Shown here: piece by piece, positions 10,849-22,589 of the stretch
Numbering within the stretch: position 1 is the stretch's first letter
Layout of the letters: every line of letters starts with the position of its first letter
Assembly (NCBI RefSeq): GCF_040054535.1
Contig: NC_090779.1
Span: 21,937,001 to 22,001,000 of the forward strand
DNA: 64,000 nucleotides
Source: Antennarius striatus
Lineage: Eukaryota > Chordata > Actinopteri > Lophiiformes > Antennariidae
Direction: 5' to 3'
The notes under the pieces: generated by a model
The model's database searches: none
Seen by the model: the letters and a program-made list of their open reading frames with translations, nothing else
Told to the model about the DNA's origin: nothing
Translations under genes and position numbers: made by a program

Positions 10849-13771
10849 CTGCAAAGGAAAACATGATAAATTCTTACAACCACTACATAGATCTTACTGA
10901 TTTAATCCTGGATTACAGAAAATCCTGGATTGCAGAAAATGTATTAAATTTAAGGACTTACTAAACAATTGGAGACATCTTATTGAGCCCTCCAGCAGAT
11001 AAATATGTTTGTTTTATAGTTCAATGTTATTTTTAAATCTCGTCCTTCTAAATGTGTGTAAAGATCAAGAACTGAAGTGGAGAAAATGAAAGTATGGTGG
11101 AGCCATTAGAGCGTCAGTTGATCCCACTACCAGAAGGGGGCGACAGTGGTTCCACACTTCACGCTAAAGTAAAATATGCTCAAATTGAAATACAGTACTA
11201 GAATTAACTATTTCAAGTTTTACGATATCAAGATGACAGCCACTGATTTGTGGTGTCTAATGGCAACAACCACTGAATGGATTCTCATGAAGCCATTCAT
11301 GGTCTCTGTTGCATGGACAGCAGAAAATTTAGTGACACTGAATGAAGAGCAAAGTGGTCAACTCAAGTAGCTCAGCACAAAATAATGCGACCAGAGGATG
11401 GATGGTGTTTCAGACGTTCATGATCCATGCTGTTAGACACAGCAATAAACAATCTGAAATTGGACACCAGAGGAATAAACACAGACCTTCCTCTGGGTTT
11501 TGGGCCCAACCATGATTTTCCAGAACCTACCGTGAAAATCTTCGATGGGGCCTTGTTCAGGGTTGGGCGGAGCGTGATCGTGTTGGGCCTGGGTTCGTTG
11601 AGATGTTGGAGGACAGACCGCATCACTGTGTTTTCCTCTGAGACGGGACAGCTCCTCCTCCAGCTCCACGATCCTCCTCTTTAGTTTGACACAGTTGGGG
11701 CAGAAGGAGGTGCTACTCTGGCTCTCCTCCTCTTTCTTCTCCACCTTCAAATTCAAAGTGTTTATGCTGCTTTCAGGAGATCCAAGCACTGCCTTCTTAC
11801 CCTCAGTGGGGTGGGAAGACTGGGATCTGGAATTGCAGAAGTTTTCTAGAGAAGCCTCCAGGACATCTTTGAATATGAGGTCGATCTTCTTCCTCTTGGT
11901 GGGGGGCTGACCGTCTGGCTCTTCGTTTGTTTGTTTACTTGGGCTAGTTTTGACCTGCAGAGCAGACTGCAGGCATGGAGACTTAAAGTCCTTCTGAATA
12001 TCATGCGGGTCTGTCAGCTTCCCGATATCTGAAATTAAATGGTTTACATAGCGTTGTAAGCAAAATAGCAAATAAACATAACAAAAAGCTTATGATTGTG
12101 GTGGTCAGCCATTGATTGAATGAGATGAGTTTTAAACATTAAAAAAACAAAATTATAAATCACTGGCTGTCAATAATGTATAATAATATAACATAGAAGT
12201 TATGAATACATCTGATTTTCCTTAATGGTGGCTCTGGATCACACCATTTTGGTGTTATCCTATTCACTTGAGTCCAGCTCACCTGTGTCCAGGCTGCTGC
12301 CAATCGTCTCCTGAGAGATGCAGTGGAGTCGTCGGATGTAATCGCTGCTGTACCAGACCCTCAGTTTGTCTCCCACCGCCAGCGTCCGACACACTCTGAA
12401 GTAGATGTTCCTCTGGTGCTGAAACGCCGTCAAGTTCCTGTCGCTCTCATCCGGTGAGGTCCGGACAAACCTGCAGGATCATCAGAGGACACACAAGAAC
12501 GTCAAATGCCTCTTTCTGAAATCAGCCCAAAATGCATTTTTCCCTCATTTTAATTCCACAGTACAGTAGTACCTTGACATACGAGCTACTCGACATACAG
12601 GTTTTTGGAGATGCGAGCCGTCACTCTGTCCATTTTTTTGTTTGACATATACTGTACGAACATCCAAGATACGAGCCATGCTTCAGGACACCACCACTAG
12701 TTGGCGGATGGATACAACATCAGCTGAGACCGGATCTCATTCTTTAAATAGGTATTGTCCATGAAGTAAAGACGTTTCTTGTGTGTTGCCATGATTTTTC
12801 CAATTTTTTTCATATTTTTATTCAATGTGTGCATAACTTATATATAACTAATTATGCACAGGTCAAGTATGCATGTCCATTGGTTGATAGATAATATTAT
12901 TTTTTTTATAATCTAGGTTGTTTGGGGCTCAGTCACGGAACGACTTGAACTCATATCTCAAGGTAGGACTGTATATGCCTCTGAAATAATTGCCAAAAAC
13001 ATGAAAAACAACCTGGAAGAAGTTACATCCATGATAAGCAGATGCTTTGAAAATAAAAAATGATCACCTCATCCAGTTAGCTTTGGTCTCATCACTGCCA
13101 TCGATGGATTGATATGTGTTGTTAAAATCAACAATCTGGAAGAGAACAGAGTTCAGATATTAGCTGCAGTTAGTCTGGACTGGTTGTTAGCTGGACTCGG
13201 ACTGGTTCCACTCACAATCCAGGAGAAGAGGCCGGAGGATTTGTCCTTAGACACCAGCTCCCCTTCAAACGGACCAAACACCGCCCCCTTGGGGATGTTT
13301 GGATCCACACAGCGGACGTCCACCTCGTCTCCCTCGTTGAAGACCTCAAGGCCTGATGGGACGGTGAGCGCTGCCCTGTTGGCTGACCCCGGGGGTGTGG
13401 GTGTGTCAGGGACAAAATACGGGGGCCCGTGGGATGGACACACCTTCTGGAAATAATCTCGGCACTCTTCGCAGTCTGGAGAAGGGGTAGCATACTGATG
13501 TTAGCATTTAAATAGTGGTCAACAAAATTGACACACTAGTTAACTAATTAACTGTTTACCTAAGTTAGTATGCCACGCTAAACTACGACTGATAACTAAA
13601 CATCATACCTTCTGAATGTCACATACTAGATTTGGTTTTCTATGATGTATCATGCTAGTGTTAGCATGTGGCAATGTGTAGAGTGTTCTAGCAAGAAGTG
13701 CTACACTGCTGTAGAGTTGAGGATGTGAAAAAGCCAAACTCACACCAGCGGTCCAACGACAGCTCGCTCAT
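8699..13771 (-). CDS. prdm11: PRDM11: PR/SET-domain protein with hAT-transposase-like C-terminal half
   Basis: Coding exons are 13744-13817 (ATG at 13771), 13216-13475, 13068-13135, 12283-12470, 11531-12028 and 8699-10848. All donors and acceptors are GT-AG, and from that ATG the lengths sum to exactly 1064 codons (1063 aa). Residues about 10-170 hold the pre-SET cysteines (YCEECRDYF) and a PR/SET domain ([39 protein letters not shown]...LRVWYSSDY) matching the PRDM7/9/11 group. Then come [16 protein letters not shown], a PRDM11 signature, a CPNC motif and a short coiled coil ([18 protein letters not shown]). The last exon adds about 716 residues of hAT-like protein. PRDM11 is a nuclear transcriptional regulator without C2H2 fingers. 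The first visible exon stays open upstream of the chosen ATG, so an additional 5' coding exon may exist. The assignment to PRDM11 rests on remembered family motifs. Confidence 0.88.
11531..12028 (-). CDS. prdm11: prdm11 exon 5: linker with PRDM11 signature and coiled coil
   Basis: The exon runs from acceptor aatttcag to donor gtaggt (166 codons). It carries the basic, nuclear-localisation-like KRKKIDL within the conserved [16 protein letters not shown] block, a Ser/Glu-rich linker, CPNC and a heptad-like coiled coil. If the donor is not used, the frame reads on about 30 residues to a stop, which would yield a short PR/SET-only isoform. Confidence 0.85.
12283..12470 (-). CDS. prdm11: prdm11 exon 4: C-terminal part of PR/SET domain
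   Basis: It encodes [36 protein letters not shown] and [10 protein letters not shown], the post-core PR/SET segment. Acceptor is ctgcag and donor gtgagc. Confidence 0.88.
12564..12971. mobile_element. Tc1/mariner-like MITE in prdm11 intron
   Basis: The ends are inverted copies: CAGTAGTACCTTGACATACGAG on the left (first 20 used: CAGTAGTACCTTGACATACG) and the reverse complement of ctcatatctcaaggtagga at the right. Flanking TA dinucleotides at 12562-12563 and 12972-12973 fit the TA target-site duplication of Tc1/mariner elements. It is 408 bp with no open frame, so non-autonomous. Confidence 0.75.
13068..13135 (-). CDS. prdm11: prdm11 exon 3: PR/SET core
   Basis: It encodes [20 protein letters not shown] followed by WMR, the most conserved PR/SET stretch of the PRDM7/9/11 group. 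It ends two bases into the Arg codon, which exon 4 completes. Confidence 0.9.
13216..13475 (-). CDS. prdm11: prdm11 exon 2: pre-SET cysteines and first half of PR/SET
   Basis: It reads [20 protein letters not shown], then a PDTP-x3-GSANRAALT segment, [20 protein letters not shown] and DKSSGLFSW. The start phase is completed by the T ending exon 1 (W-Y junction). Donor gtgagt. Confidence 0.9.
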
Positions 13772-13817
13772 GTTGGCACCATGTTGGTAGACGAGCAGAA
13801 CATCGTCCTCAGAAGGT
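13744..13817 (-). CDS. prdm11: prdm11 first visible coding exon
   Basis: The reverse strand between acceptor ttctgcag and donor gtgagt encodes [20 protein letters not shown] then LDRW. The in-frame ATG (13771) sits in the context gccaacATGag and gives a whole-codon total for the gene. The 5' part is open, so it may instead be an internal exon following an unseen one. Confidence 0.7.
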
Positions 13818-13841
13818 CTGCAGAACAACAAAACAGTACAG

Positions 13842-13995
13842 ACACCATGATCAGTAACACACCATGATCAATAACACACCATGATCAATAACACACTATG
13901 ATCAATAACACACCATGATCATTAACACATCATGATCAATAACACACTATGATCAATAACACACCATGATCAATAACACATCATGACCAGTAACA
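13842..13995. repeat. About 19-bp tandem minisatellite
   Basis: About eight copies of acaccatgatcaataac with small changes (ac-a/t-cat/tat, agtaac/attaac) lie just upstream of the first visible prdm11 exon. Confidence 0.85.
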
Positions 13996-14035
13996 GATTA
14001 TAATCACAAAACTGCAGTAGTCATAAAAATCCTGA

Positions 14036-14560
14036 TTACAGTATTACTAATGTATTACTGCAGTATTACTACAGTGCTATTCCACTACAGTATTACTACA
14101 GTGTTGTTCTACTACATTATCACAACAATGTTACTTTACCACAGTGTATTACAGTGTTACTACTGTATCACTAATTTGCTACTATACTGCAGTGTTACTA
14201 CAGCTAATATACCACACTATCACTACAGTGTTGCTCTACTACAGTATTACTACAGTGTTAATACAGTACTACCACAGCATACTACAGTACTTCTATAGTA
14301 CTGCTATAGTGTAAATACAGTATTATTACAATGTTACTAGAGTAGAGGGTAGAGCATAACTTTATTGATCCCTTAAGGAGGTTCCGTCAGGTATATTACA
14401 GTATGACTACAGTGACACTCCACTACAGTATTACTACAGTGTACTACTATGATGTACTACTATGATGTTACTACAGTATATTATAGTATTACTGTACTAC
14501 GGTGTTACTACAGCATATTACAGTATTACTATGGTGTTACTACAGTAAACTGTCGTGACT
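14036..14560. repeat. Degenerate ACAG-TATTACTAC minisatellite
   Basis: Variants of acagtattactacagtgtta recur across about 500 bases. Frames through it give Tyr/Ser/Thr-rich shadows and no gene. Confidence 0.75.
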
Positions 14561-14869
14561 TAAACTGTTATCTTGTGTTTTTATTTGAAGTCGCGTTGGG
14601 GAGGTCATTTCTAAACTGAACAGAACTACTGAACCTTCATTTTCACACATGAATCCATCTTGGATAAATTATAATATTTTTTATCTATTCCAGCTGCTTC
14701 TTTATTTCTCCTCTGTGTGTTCAATCCTGAGTCAGACCAGATGTGGTGTAAACCGGTTCAGGTCCAGTGTATATTTCTGGTGTCACTACATGTGGTTTGT
14801 ACCTGTGTGAACCCACCTGACTACTTAATCCAGTCTGGACATCACGACCTACAGATCCTCTAAACGCCC

Positions 14870-15250
14870 CACGAACAGAGGAGCCAGAGTCGGTTTAATT
14901 TTTAATCCGTGTCGTCTGTTAATCCGGGATATTGGCGGGTTAGTTGATGATTAGCGACAGAGTTCTAATATGCGCCATGCTTTCTGTTCGCTGCCTGCAG
15001 CCTGCTGGCAATCTGCCTGCTGTTTTCGGAAGCCATGTTCGTGGCCACAGTGGCTACCGATACCGACCCACCTTGATCAGACGCGCCGCGGGGACAGCGA
15101 CCCTCTCCCCGGGGGTGACGCTGGACCCTCCGCCCCGGCCGCTGACTCCACGGCGGTCCGCTGATGCAAAGTTTGCCGTTAATTTTTACAGCGATTCGGT
15201 CGCCTCCGAGCTTTGACCACCATTTTTTAATCACAGGAAATGACATGGAG
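14870..15250. promoter_or_regulatory. prdm11: CpG-rich block, candidate prdm11 promoter or first exon
   Basis: GC and CpG content rise sharply (cgcgccgcgg, ccccgggg, ccgccccggccgctg) about 1.1 kb upstream of the first visible prdm11 exon. A reasonable minus-strand donor, CAG|gtgggt, occurs near 14817. The placement fits a vertebrate CpG-island promoter, but the transcription start is inferred only. Confidence 0.45.
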
Positions 15251-15587
15251 AACGGAAGAAAGCAAAAATTAAAGTTAACAGAGAGAATTTGAGGCCCGAG
15301 TTCAGTCTGACAGGAAACCCGGAGCAGTTCACCGCCTTAACTGGAAACAGGCAAGAAATTACACTCGACAGTGTGTACAACTACAATATGTAATAATACA
15401 GTAAAACACATAGAACTGAGTGATTCAACTTCCCAATTACTGGTAAAAACATATTGATCAGCTGGTCACAATCAAATCACGTGACATAGTCAATAAAACA
15501 CTACACTAGTTATCAAAGGAATCTCTTTTTTAAAATCCAGTCTATTTTTTACTGCTGTCTGAAAATGATCTACCCTCCTGAATGTCA

Positions 15588-15640
15588 TCATCATCATCAT
15601 GATAATGATGATGATGATGATGATCATCATCATCATCTTA
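15588..15640. repeat. (ATC)n/(GAT)n palindromic microsatellite
   Basis: A run of cat units switches to gat and back to atc, so the arms are self-complementary and could form a hairpin or cruciform. Confidence 0.8.
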
Positions 15641-15750
15641 CGTTTACTTGTCTATACTTTGTTGTGCACACACAACATTTTAAATGTTAAAATAATACAG
15701 TTTGCATTTGGACTGCTCTAGGTTTAATTTGCTAAACACAATGCAATACT

Positions 15751-16130
15751 AATTCCAGACACAGACCTTTTACATTGATTGATAATGACATCTATATCAG
15801 TACCACGCATTGATATTGTTAATGTCTCTCCTAAGCGGTCAAATTAGTCGATATGTAAAATAAATGCCATCACTTGCAAAAAAAATAAAGGAATAAAAAA
15901 AAAAATTAGCAGAGGATGGTTTCGATCCATCGACCTCTGGGTTATGGGCCCAGCACGCTTCCGCTGCGCCACTCTGCTGTCTTACATTGAAGGAGGTTTA
16001 TTAGGTATATATAATTAACAAAACCTAAAAGCTGTGGGTCGTACATGACGTTTATGACTTGAATGTACTTGACTTGTACAACGAAGAGCTTTAATTGTTT
16101 TTTTTTTACATTAAGTTTCATTTCTTGCTT
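15751..16130. repeat. Segmental duplicate, copy 2 (carries tRNA-iMet)
   Basis: Same-orientation partner of 528-860, sharing ordered landmarks on both sides of the tRNA. Small indels separate the copies, including extra A-rich sequence beside the tRNA 3' end. Confidence 0.65.
15907..15978 (-). tRNA. Initiator tRNA-Met (CAT), second copy
   Basis: Identical over 72 nt to the copy at 660-731: AGCAGAG acceptor stem, CAT anticodon within GGGCCCATAACCC, A-rich T loop, no intron. The minus-strand T run just past its 3' end (plus-strand A run around 15895-15905) provides a polymerase III terminator. Confidence 0.95.
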
Positions 16131-16760
16131 TTTTTGACTCGTAGGATCACATGAGAGCTCAAACTAGTTGAATCGTCCGTGACTGAAGAGACGGTTTCGG
16201 TGCTGCCTCCTAGTGGTCACTATATGAATCTGCGTGGTTAGTTGTTAAACGTATGAAAGTTTGTATCTAATCATTTTAGATTTGCTGACAATAACACATA
16301 CATTTTGTGATTATTATTGAATATATTTTTGAGATAGATTCATGGTGAATCAGGTCTTCCTTTAAGTTAAAATATATTTATGATTGATGATAGCTGATTA
16401 TAGATGATGTCAGTGGATGCTACAGTTATTGTAGAAGCTTTTTAACTTGTTTAATATAATTTTTGCATACATTTGATTCCTGTTGTGAGTTTATGCTGTA
16501 ATTGTAAAGCATGATATTGAGAAAAGTATTTTGTTAACATTGATCTGGGGACATTGTTTTCAGTGGTTTTACGGACCTTACTTGTGCAGCAACAAGTTGT
16601 AGATAAACAGACATTGTAATAAAATATGAATTTTCAACAGAATAAAATTCATCCTCTCTGTGCCATCCAAGTTGTTGCAGGTTACCTTTGAATCAAGCTC
16701 AATGTGCCTCTTATACTGTATACATACAGAGAAACAGATGACACAAGCTGCTTTTCACAA

Positions 16761-19700
16761 TTTATTAACAAAATGATAAAATAAATAAATACAAATTGAT
16801 CAAATGCTCCTAATATCAACTCCTCCCCATGTTCCCTACAGTATTTCCTAAACACTGCATACAAAGAATTCATCACAGAAGAGGCTCAATACAGAGGTAA
16901 GAATCCCACCAGACCAGTCACAATGTCAGGCCAACAGAAGACACATCTGGAACAGAAGTCAAAAAAATAAACACATTCCTTTCCAAAATCATTATGAAAA
17001 AATACAAACAATTATACAAATATTCAGATTGTGTAATTACCAATTTACACATTATTCAGCACACCAGGTGAACTTTTTCTTTATTCATATCGCTACAATG
17101 CATCTCACCAATGGAAGATAAAAAAGACTTCTTTTTCTTTTTTCTTTTTTTTTTTTGCACTCAACACACCCCCGATGGAATTAGCTGTGGATGAGGTAAG
17201 AAGCTTCAGGTCGGCTCTGGACAGGATGGATGGTGATTGGTTAAGACAGGTTGATGTCATGTACTGACAGAATACTACAAGGCCACAATCATGACTTTAA
17301 AAACAGACAAACTACTTCACCACAGAGGGAACGAGAGATTCTGAATGCATATAGGACTTTCTCAAACACAAACTGAGCAGCTCTCTGCTGCCGTCGCCGT
17401 GGTCCTCATCCAGCTCGGTGAATGTAACACAATGCTGATGCACAACTTCAAAAATGATATGAACGGTGAAAAAAGGCTTCCAAACAGAAACTGCAGTGTT
17501 CTTTGGATAAATTCACTTTAAATAGAGGACTTTTTCTCTGGAATACAACGACACATTAAGACTTGACCGGCCCACACTGGGAATCCCAACATTCAGCATG
17601 GCGTGTTAGCCTAATTAATACGTCAGGAACCAAAACAAGAAGAAACATTTCCACTCTGATCGTGACCTAAATTCGACACTTTCAGCATCAGGATGCCAGC
17701 ATGTAAAAAAAAAAAAAAAAGGTGACTTGAGTTTCACATTAAAACTTAAAAAAAATTAAGCAAATGCATATTAAAAAAGGTTTGACAAATCCTGTATAAA
17801 AATTTGCATAAGAAGGCATGCGTTCCACCAGACTGATGGACAGATGTTGCTAAAATTGCCCATTTGTTTGTTCACTCCAAATGCACACAGGCTCCGGCTC
17901 ACATGACCTGATTTAGCAAACTCCTCAAAAACACAAAAAGAAGAACCAACGATGAACGAGTCAAAAGGAAACGAAAAACTGTCGTGTAACGGAGCCCCAC
18001 TTTTCTTTTTTTTAACACAGAATAATACTGGTCAAACCAAAAAGTGCATCACAGAAGACCGAGCCAGATCTCATCACCAGCAATCCCTGTTTGGAGCATT
18101 TATTGACTTTTACCAGATTTCTACCAGATGACCTCTGAGCAGCATCTGCAGCAAATTTTTTTTTTTTAATCACATAAAAATCAAATTAAAACACATTTAA
18201 GGCAACTCCTATAAGAACAACAACAAAACACTATCTGGTCAATCTAAATGGCATAATATTAAAATGTAGTTTAAACTTGCATTGACAACTGGCAGCCTGA
18301 GGTGAAGGGACCGACCGGGGTTGTGCTCCGGAGGTGGGGTGGGACAGTCCAGAGGAGGGTGGCTTGGGTTGGGTTGGTGGGAAGATTATCTGGAGTGTTA
18401 GTAAGTTTTCTACGAGTCACAGTGCAAGTCAAGAGACAAATATTATCTGCTGTCTGAAGAAAGGCACTCTAGGTACCTACTGTACAGAGGGAAAAGGTCC
18501 AGTTTGTCTGGAGTTCAGGCTCATTCCAAGAAAAACTTGTTGAGTGACGGGACTAATCCATGAGTGTGAAGAACATCCACCCAGGTCAGCTGACACAGAA
18601 CAAGCACAACAGATGGATTTTTATATGAAGTAGGGGACACATCAGTTTTTCAGTGTCCTTCATGTTCGAATGGATAAACTCTTCACACGTTAATCAGACG
18701 ACAATGCGGCCAAACAGGCAGAGATGTTTTCTGGGGTCCTCTGAATGAAGGCAGTTTGTTCAGCTGATGTCAGAAAATTAATAATCAGATATGTTGACAG
18801 TGATATGACAAAAAGACACCAGTCACGACTACATTTATAGTTGGTCAAAAATGTCTTCACCCCCATAATCATCATCAGTTGTCTCCTTGTTTTAGTCACT
18901 GCACTGAAAAAATGTTTCATGTGGCTCCCAGCGTTTTTTCCATCCAAACATTATCGAAGAAGTAAAGTCACGCCTGCCAGGTATGATTTTAGAAGTGTTG
19001 TTCATATAATACTGTACGAGTAAACCATTGGAGCCACAAGCCAACTGCTGCCGTGGACAAATGAAAGTTGGTGCTTCACCTGGCACAGACCCATTTTTGA
19101 GAGAGGAATTTTGTTTGCTAGAATGTGGGCAGCACAGTTTGTCCATTAAGTAGAGAGTAGAAGCCAGGCTAGCTACTTTAGTTACCTGTATCTTACGATT
19201 ATTCATTGTTGTCAGTTTACCAAAACTTCCATGCTTTGCTGCTAAAAACATAGTTTGGGAAATCAACTCTTATTCAAGTCTGAGAGCCCAACAATGACCA
19301 GTCAGTTTCTGATATTGGAATTTCAACCCACTGTCCAATGGCCAGTTGGGAGAAGTTGATCAGGTGTAAATTACACCAACAACCAGAGTTAGGGACGCTG
19401 CTTTAAGGGTAGCAAAAGTGTGATTTATCCATGAAAGAAAGTTCTCATGGTGCTCCTCAAATACTCCATGGACCAGCCGATAAATGGACATTGTCAGTCA
19501 AAGTCGTGCGGCTAGCAGGACTAAAAATGGTTCAAGATAGAACACATGCAAAAAAACAGAAGTAAAAAAGCACTTAGAAATAATTCTTAATATGGAGGCT
19601 GAAGACTCAACTGAATCATCTGTGATACTTGGGGGTGAACACATTTTTGGACCACTACAAATAATGAAAAATTGCTCCACTTTTGCAAAAGGAAACAAAA

Positions 19701-22589
19701 AAAAAATCAGCCAGAGGCACCGTTAATGAAAGACCAGAGACTGTTAATGCCCCTCTACCCAACAAGAAGCCAGATGTCATCATCAGCTCACCAGACAAAG
19801 ACAAACCCAAACTGACAGCAACCAAACCAACAAATAACAGCATCACATTTCAGCCCAGACATGCTCCAGAAAGAAGAGATGCACTAGTCTAAACGGGGAT
19901 GTTTCTGAGACCGAAGGCCAGCAATACCTCCCCAAAAATATGAACCAGACTTGAGCCTAAATGACAAACAGAGGTTTGTATTTCCTCCTAGAAAAATATT
20001 GGCAATGTGGGGATAAGTCACATCACAACAAAGAGATGCATACTCTGTTTAATTCCATATTAACATACAAAAAGCTCTTCAGCACTTTTTTGTAATGCAG
20101 CAAGCTTGTGCTTTATTCTCAGGATTTGTGGTATTGTCCTTTGAATTCCATCTGAACGAGCAGGTTCATACAACAAATCCTCAATCTTTTTTTTGGAAAA
20201 GAAGTTCCTTTAACGTTATTGTTTAAGAAGTTCTCCTGTCTCAATCTGGGGACCCCCAATTTCTGAAATGGTAGCATCTTAATGCCAAAGATTTGATCAT
20301 TCAATACAGTAAGTGGACTTGACCCTGCTGAATTTGGATAAAACGTCATTTTGGCAGTTCAGGTTTCGACACAAATGTAAGTGATGCAAAGATCACCACT
20401 TCAAAAACAGGATTCCTTTTTTTTTTTTTTTTTTGCCAGTTCAGCAGGTTCAGGAACAGAAAGCACTTATTCTGAAGACTAGGAAGACCTGAATATCTTT
20501 TCCTATAAAAAAGAAAAAAAAAAGAAATACAGCCCAGATATAGTTTGTGTGTGTTGACATTGCAATATTGCAATTTCACATTTAGTGCTCACAGTTGACA
20601 CACTTAACTCACAAATGAAAACTCAATCACTACACTTGACCGACACCACTGAAAACATCTGCTACCACCTGCACCTGCTCGACCTCTGTACTTGCTAAAC
20701 ACGATACTCAGCGTTTTTTTCTGTTTGAATGGGGGAAGAGATGGTGGGACAGAAGTTAACTGGGATAGTTGGTTGATGGGGGGGCCATTTGGTCACTGTT
20801 AAGAGTCCTCAGTTACTTGTGTTTGGGTTGTTCGGGTTCCAGGAGATAAAGGAAGTTATGTTTGTTTTTTAGTCTCCAGGACAAGACTGTTGAACGATGT
20901 TTTGTTCAATGAACACAAGTTGTATAATAGGTCAATTTGGAAGTCAGTGCTGTTGGTCTAAATGCATCAGTACACTTCAAACACCGATCATCAAACACCA
21001 TCTAAAAATGTAGGTCTGTATCTTTAAGTTATGATACCCTACGATGCAACAGTTGTCTGAAGATGGCACAAGTCATTGGTTGATGGGGAAATTAGGAGAT
21101 TTGACAAGACTGGTTAAGAAATTCTGAAATAAGACCCATAGAACATAAAAGTCCTCAAGGACTGTCACGGGTATTCTCCAGTGTTACAGTCTCTAGGCTT
21201 GACTCAAACTTTTGTGGGCAAGGAAAGGAATACTTCTATTTTAACCACTAAGGAAGGACCATTCATTGATAGTAAGAGATTTTGGTTTAAATTTTATCAT
21301 CGTACCTAAATTCCAGTGATGGTTTGAAGTAAGAATGGAACAGACAAAACTTGAGATAGGATATTAGATCATTGATGGACTGGGGAAAATACATTTGGAT
21401 TTTGGTCTCTAAGGGAAAGTCATGATTATTGCTACCTGAAGTTAGGGGATCTAGGCACCAGAATGGTTCAAATGAAATGTTAGCTGGTTTTGTCATACTG
21501 TCGCCCTTTTAAACACTGTCCAGAGTCAAACTCTTCTTTGTTTGACTGTATCTTGCCACAATAGCAGGCTATTCATCTCTAGATCTTGAAGCGCTGGAGC
21601 ATCTGGAGTTGAAGAGGAATGTCATTGGATAGATGATGGGTTTAGTCATTAGTGATCAATAGGACAGATTATGCTTGTTGAGCCATCAACTAGCGATTGC
21701 ATTAGCTTTGAAAGGTGATGTAAACTTCTATCAACATGTTCAGAGAGCATTTTGTCATGGGAGTTTTCTGGGATTACTTGATAAGTTGTTGATAGTTGAT
21801 TCACCTCTTTCGTCAGCAATTTTTTGCTTTGCCTCCAACTGTGTTCAGCTTGCCATTAGACAGGCAGTGTAACCCAGTTGGTTTGAAGTGTATTGAGCAT
21901 TTGGGACACATCACTGGTGGATTGTGGAAGGAAAGGGAGAATTTTCATTGACTCAAGCTGACCTCAGTTGTTGGTTAGTGGGATATCAAGGAAGTCTTAT
22001 TCATGCAGGAAGGACTTAGGGGCATAATGAACTTAGAAAAGCAAAAGTTATTGGTTAAGATTTGTTCACAGGAAGAGGAGATCAGGGCTGTGGGATTGCA
22101 GAAGTTAAAGGTTATTCACATTAAGTTTATTGGGGATGAGCAGGTTCTCTTCTCATATACTCTATAACAACACTGCTTTCTAGACCCCTGATAGATGTTT
22201 GGTTTCATGTTCTCAGTTTTCACCATACCCATGTGAACCCATCTCCAAACCCCACAAGAGAACGGGGGCCACTATAACAGGCACACACTGGTGTGATGAT
22301 GAATTAAATCTCCCTTTGAATATTCCCACCACTGATGTCTATCACTAATTGGCATGATGACACTGGTATGCAAGCTTTCCTGTAACTCAGCTCTGTGGGC
22401 GGAACAGCCTACGTCTTCCCAGAGTCATGTGACTTGGGCTGTATATCTACCATTGACACAGTCTGACAATACAATGCAAACAAACAACATTTATACAGAT
22501 TGGCAACTTCAGGGCACCGTCTGGTGCAAGCAAAAGTCTTTGTTTTTTAATATATATGTTTGAATTCCCGCAACTCAAGAGACATAACT
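16761..22589 (-). other. phf21a: Probable long 3' UTR of phf21a
   Basis: From the phf21a stop codon at 22590 to about 16.76 kb there is single-copy sequence with no supported coding segment, only short shadow frames and poly-T runs. Candidate AATAAA signals on the minus strand lie at 17080-17085 and 16761-16766. Long 3' UTRs are usual for mammalian PHF21A, so one several-kilobase UTR is the simplest reading. The true end is not established. Confidence 0.45.

Noticed and set aside
13842-13995. Possible CRISPR-like direct repeats
   Set aside because: Tandem minisatellite without spacers in a vertebrate genome.
14965-15246. Minus-strand frame with MASENSRQIASRLQAANRKH
   Set aside because: Could be a prdm11 first exon by position, but no donor lets it join exon 13744-13817 in phase, and it ends in a stop.
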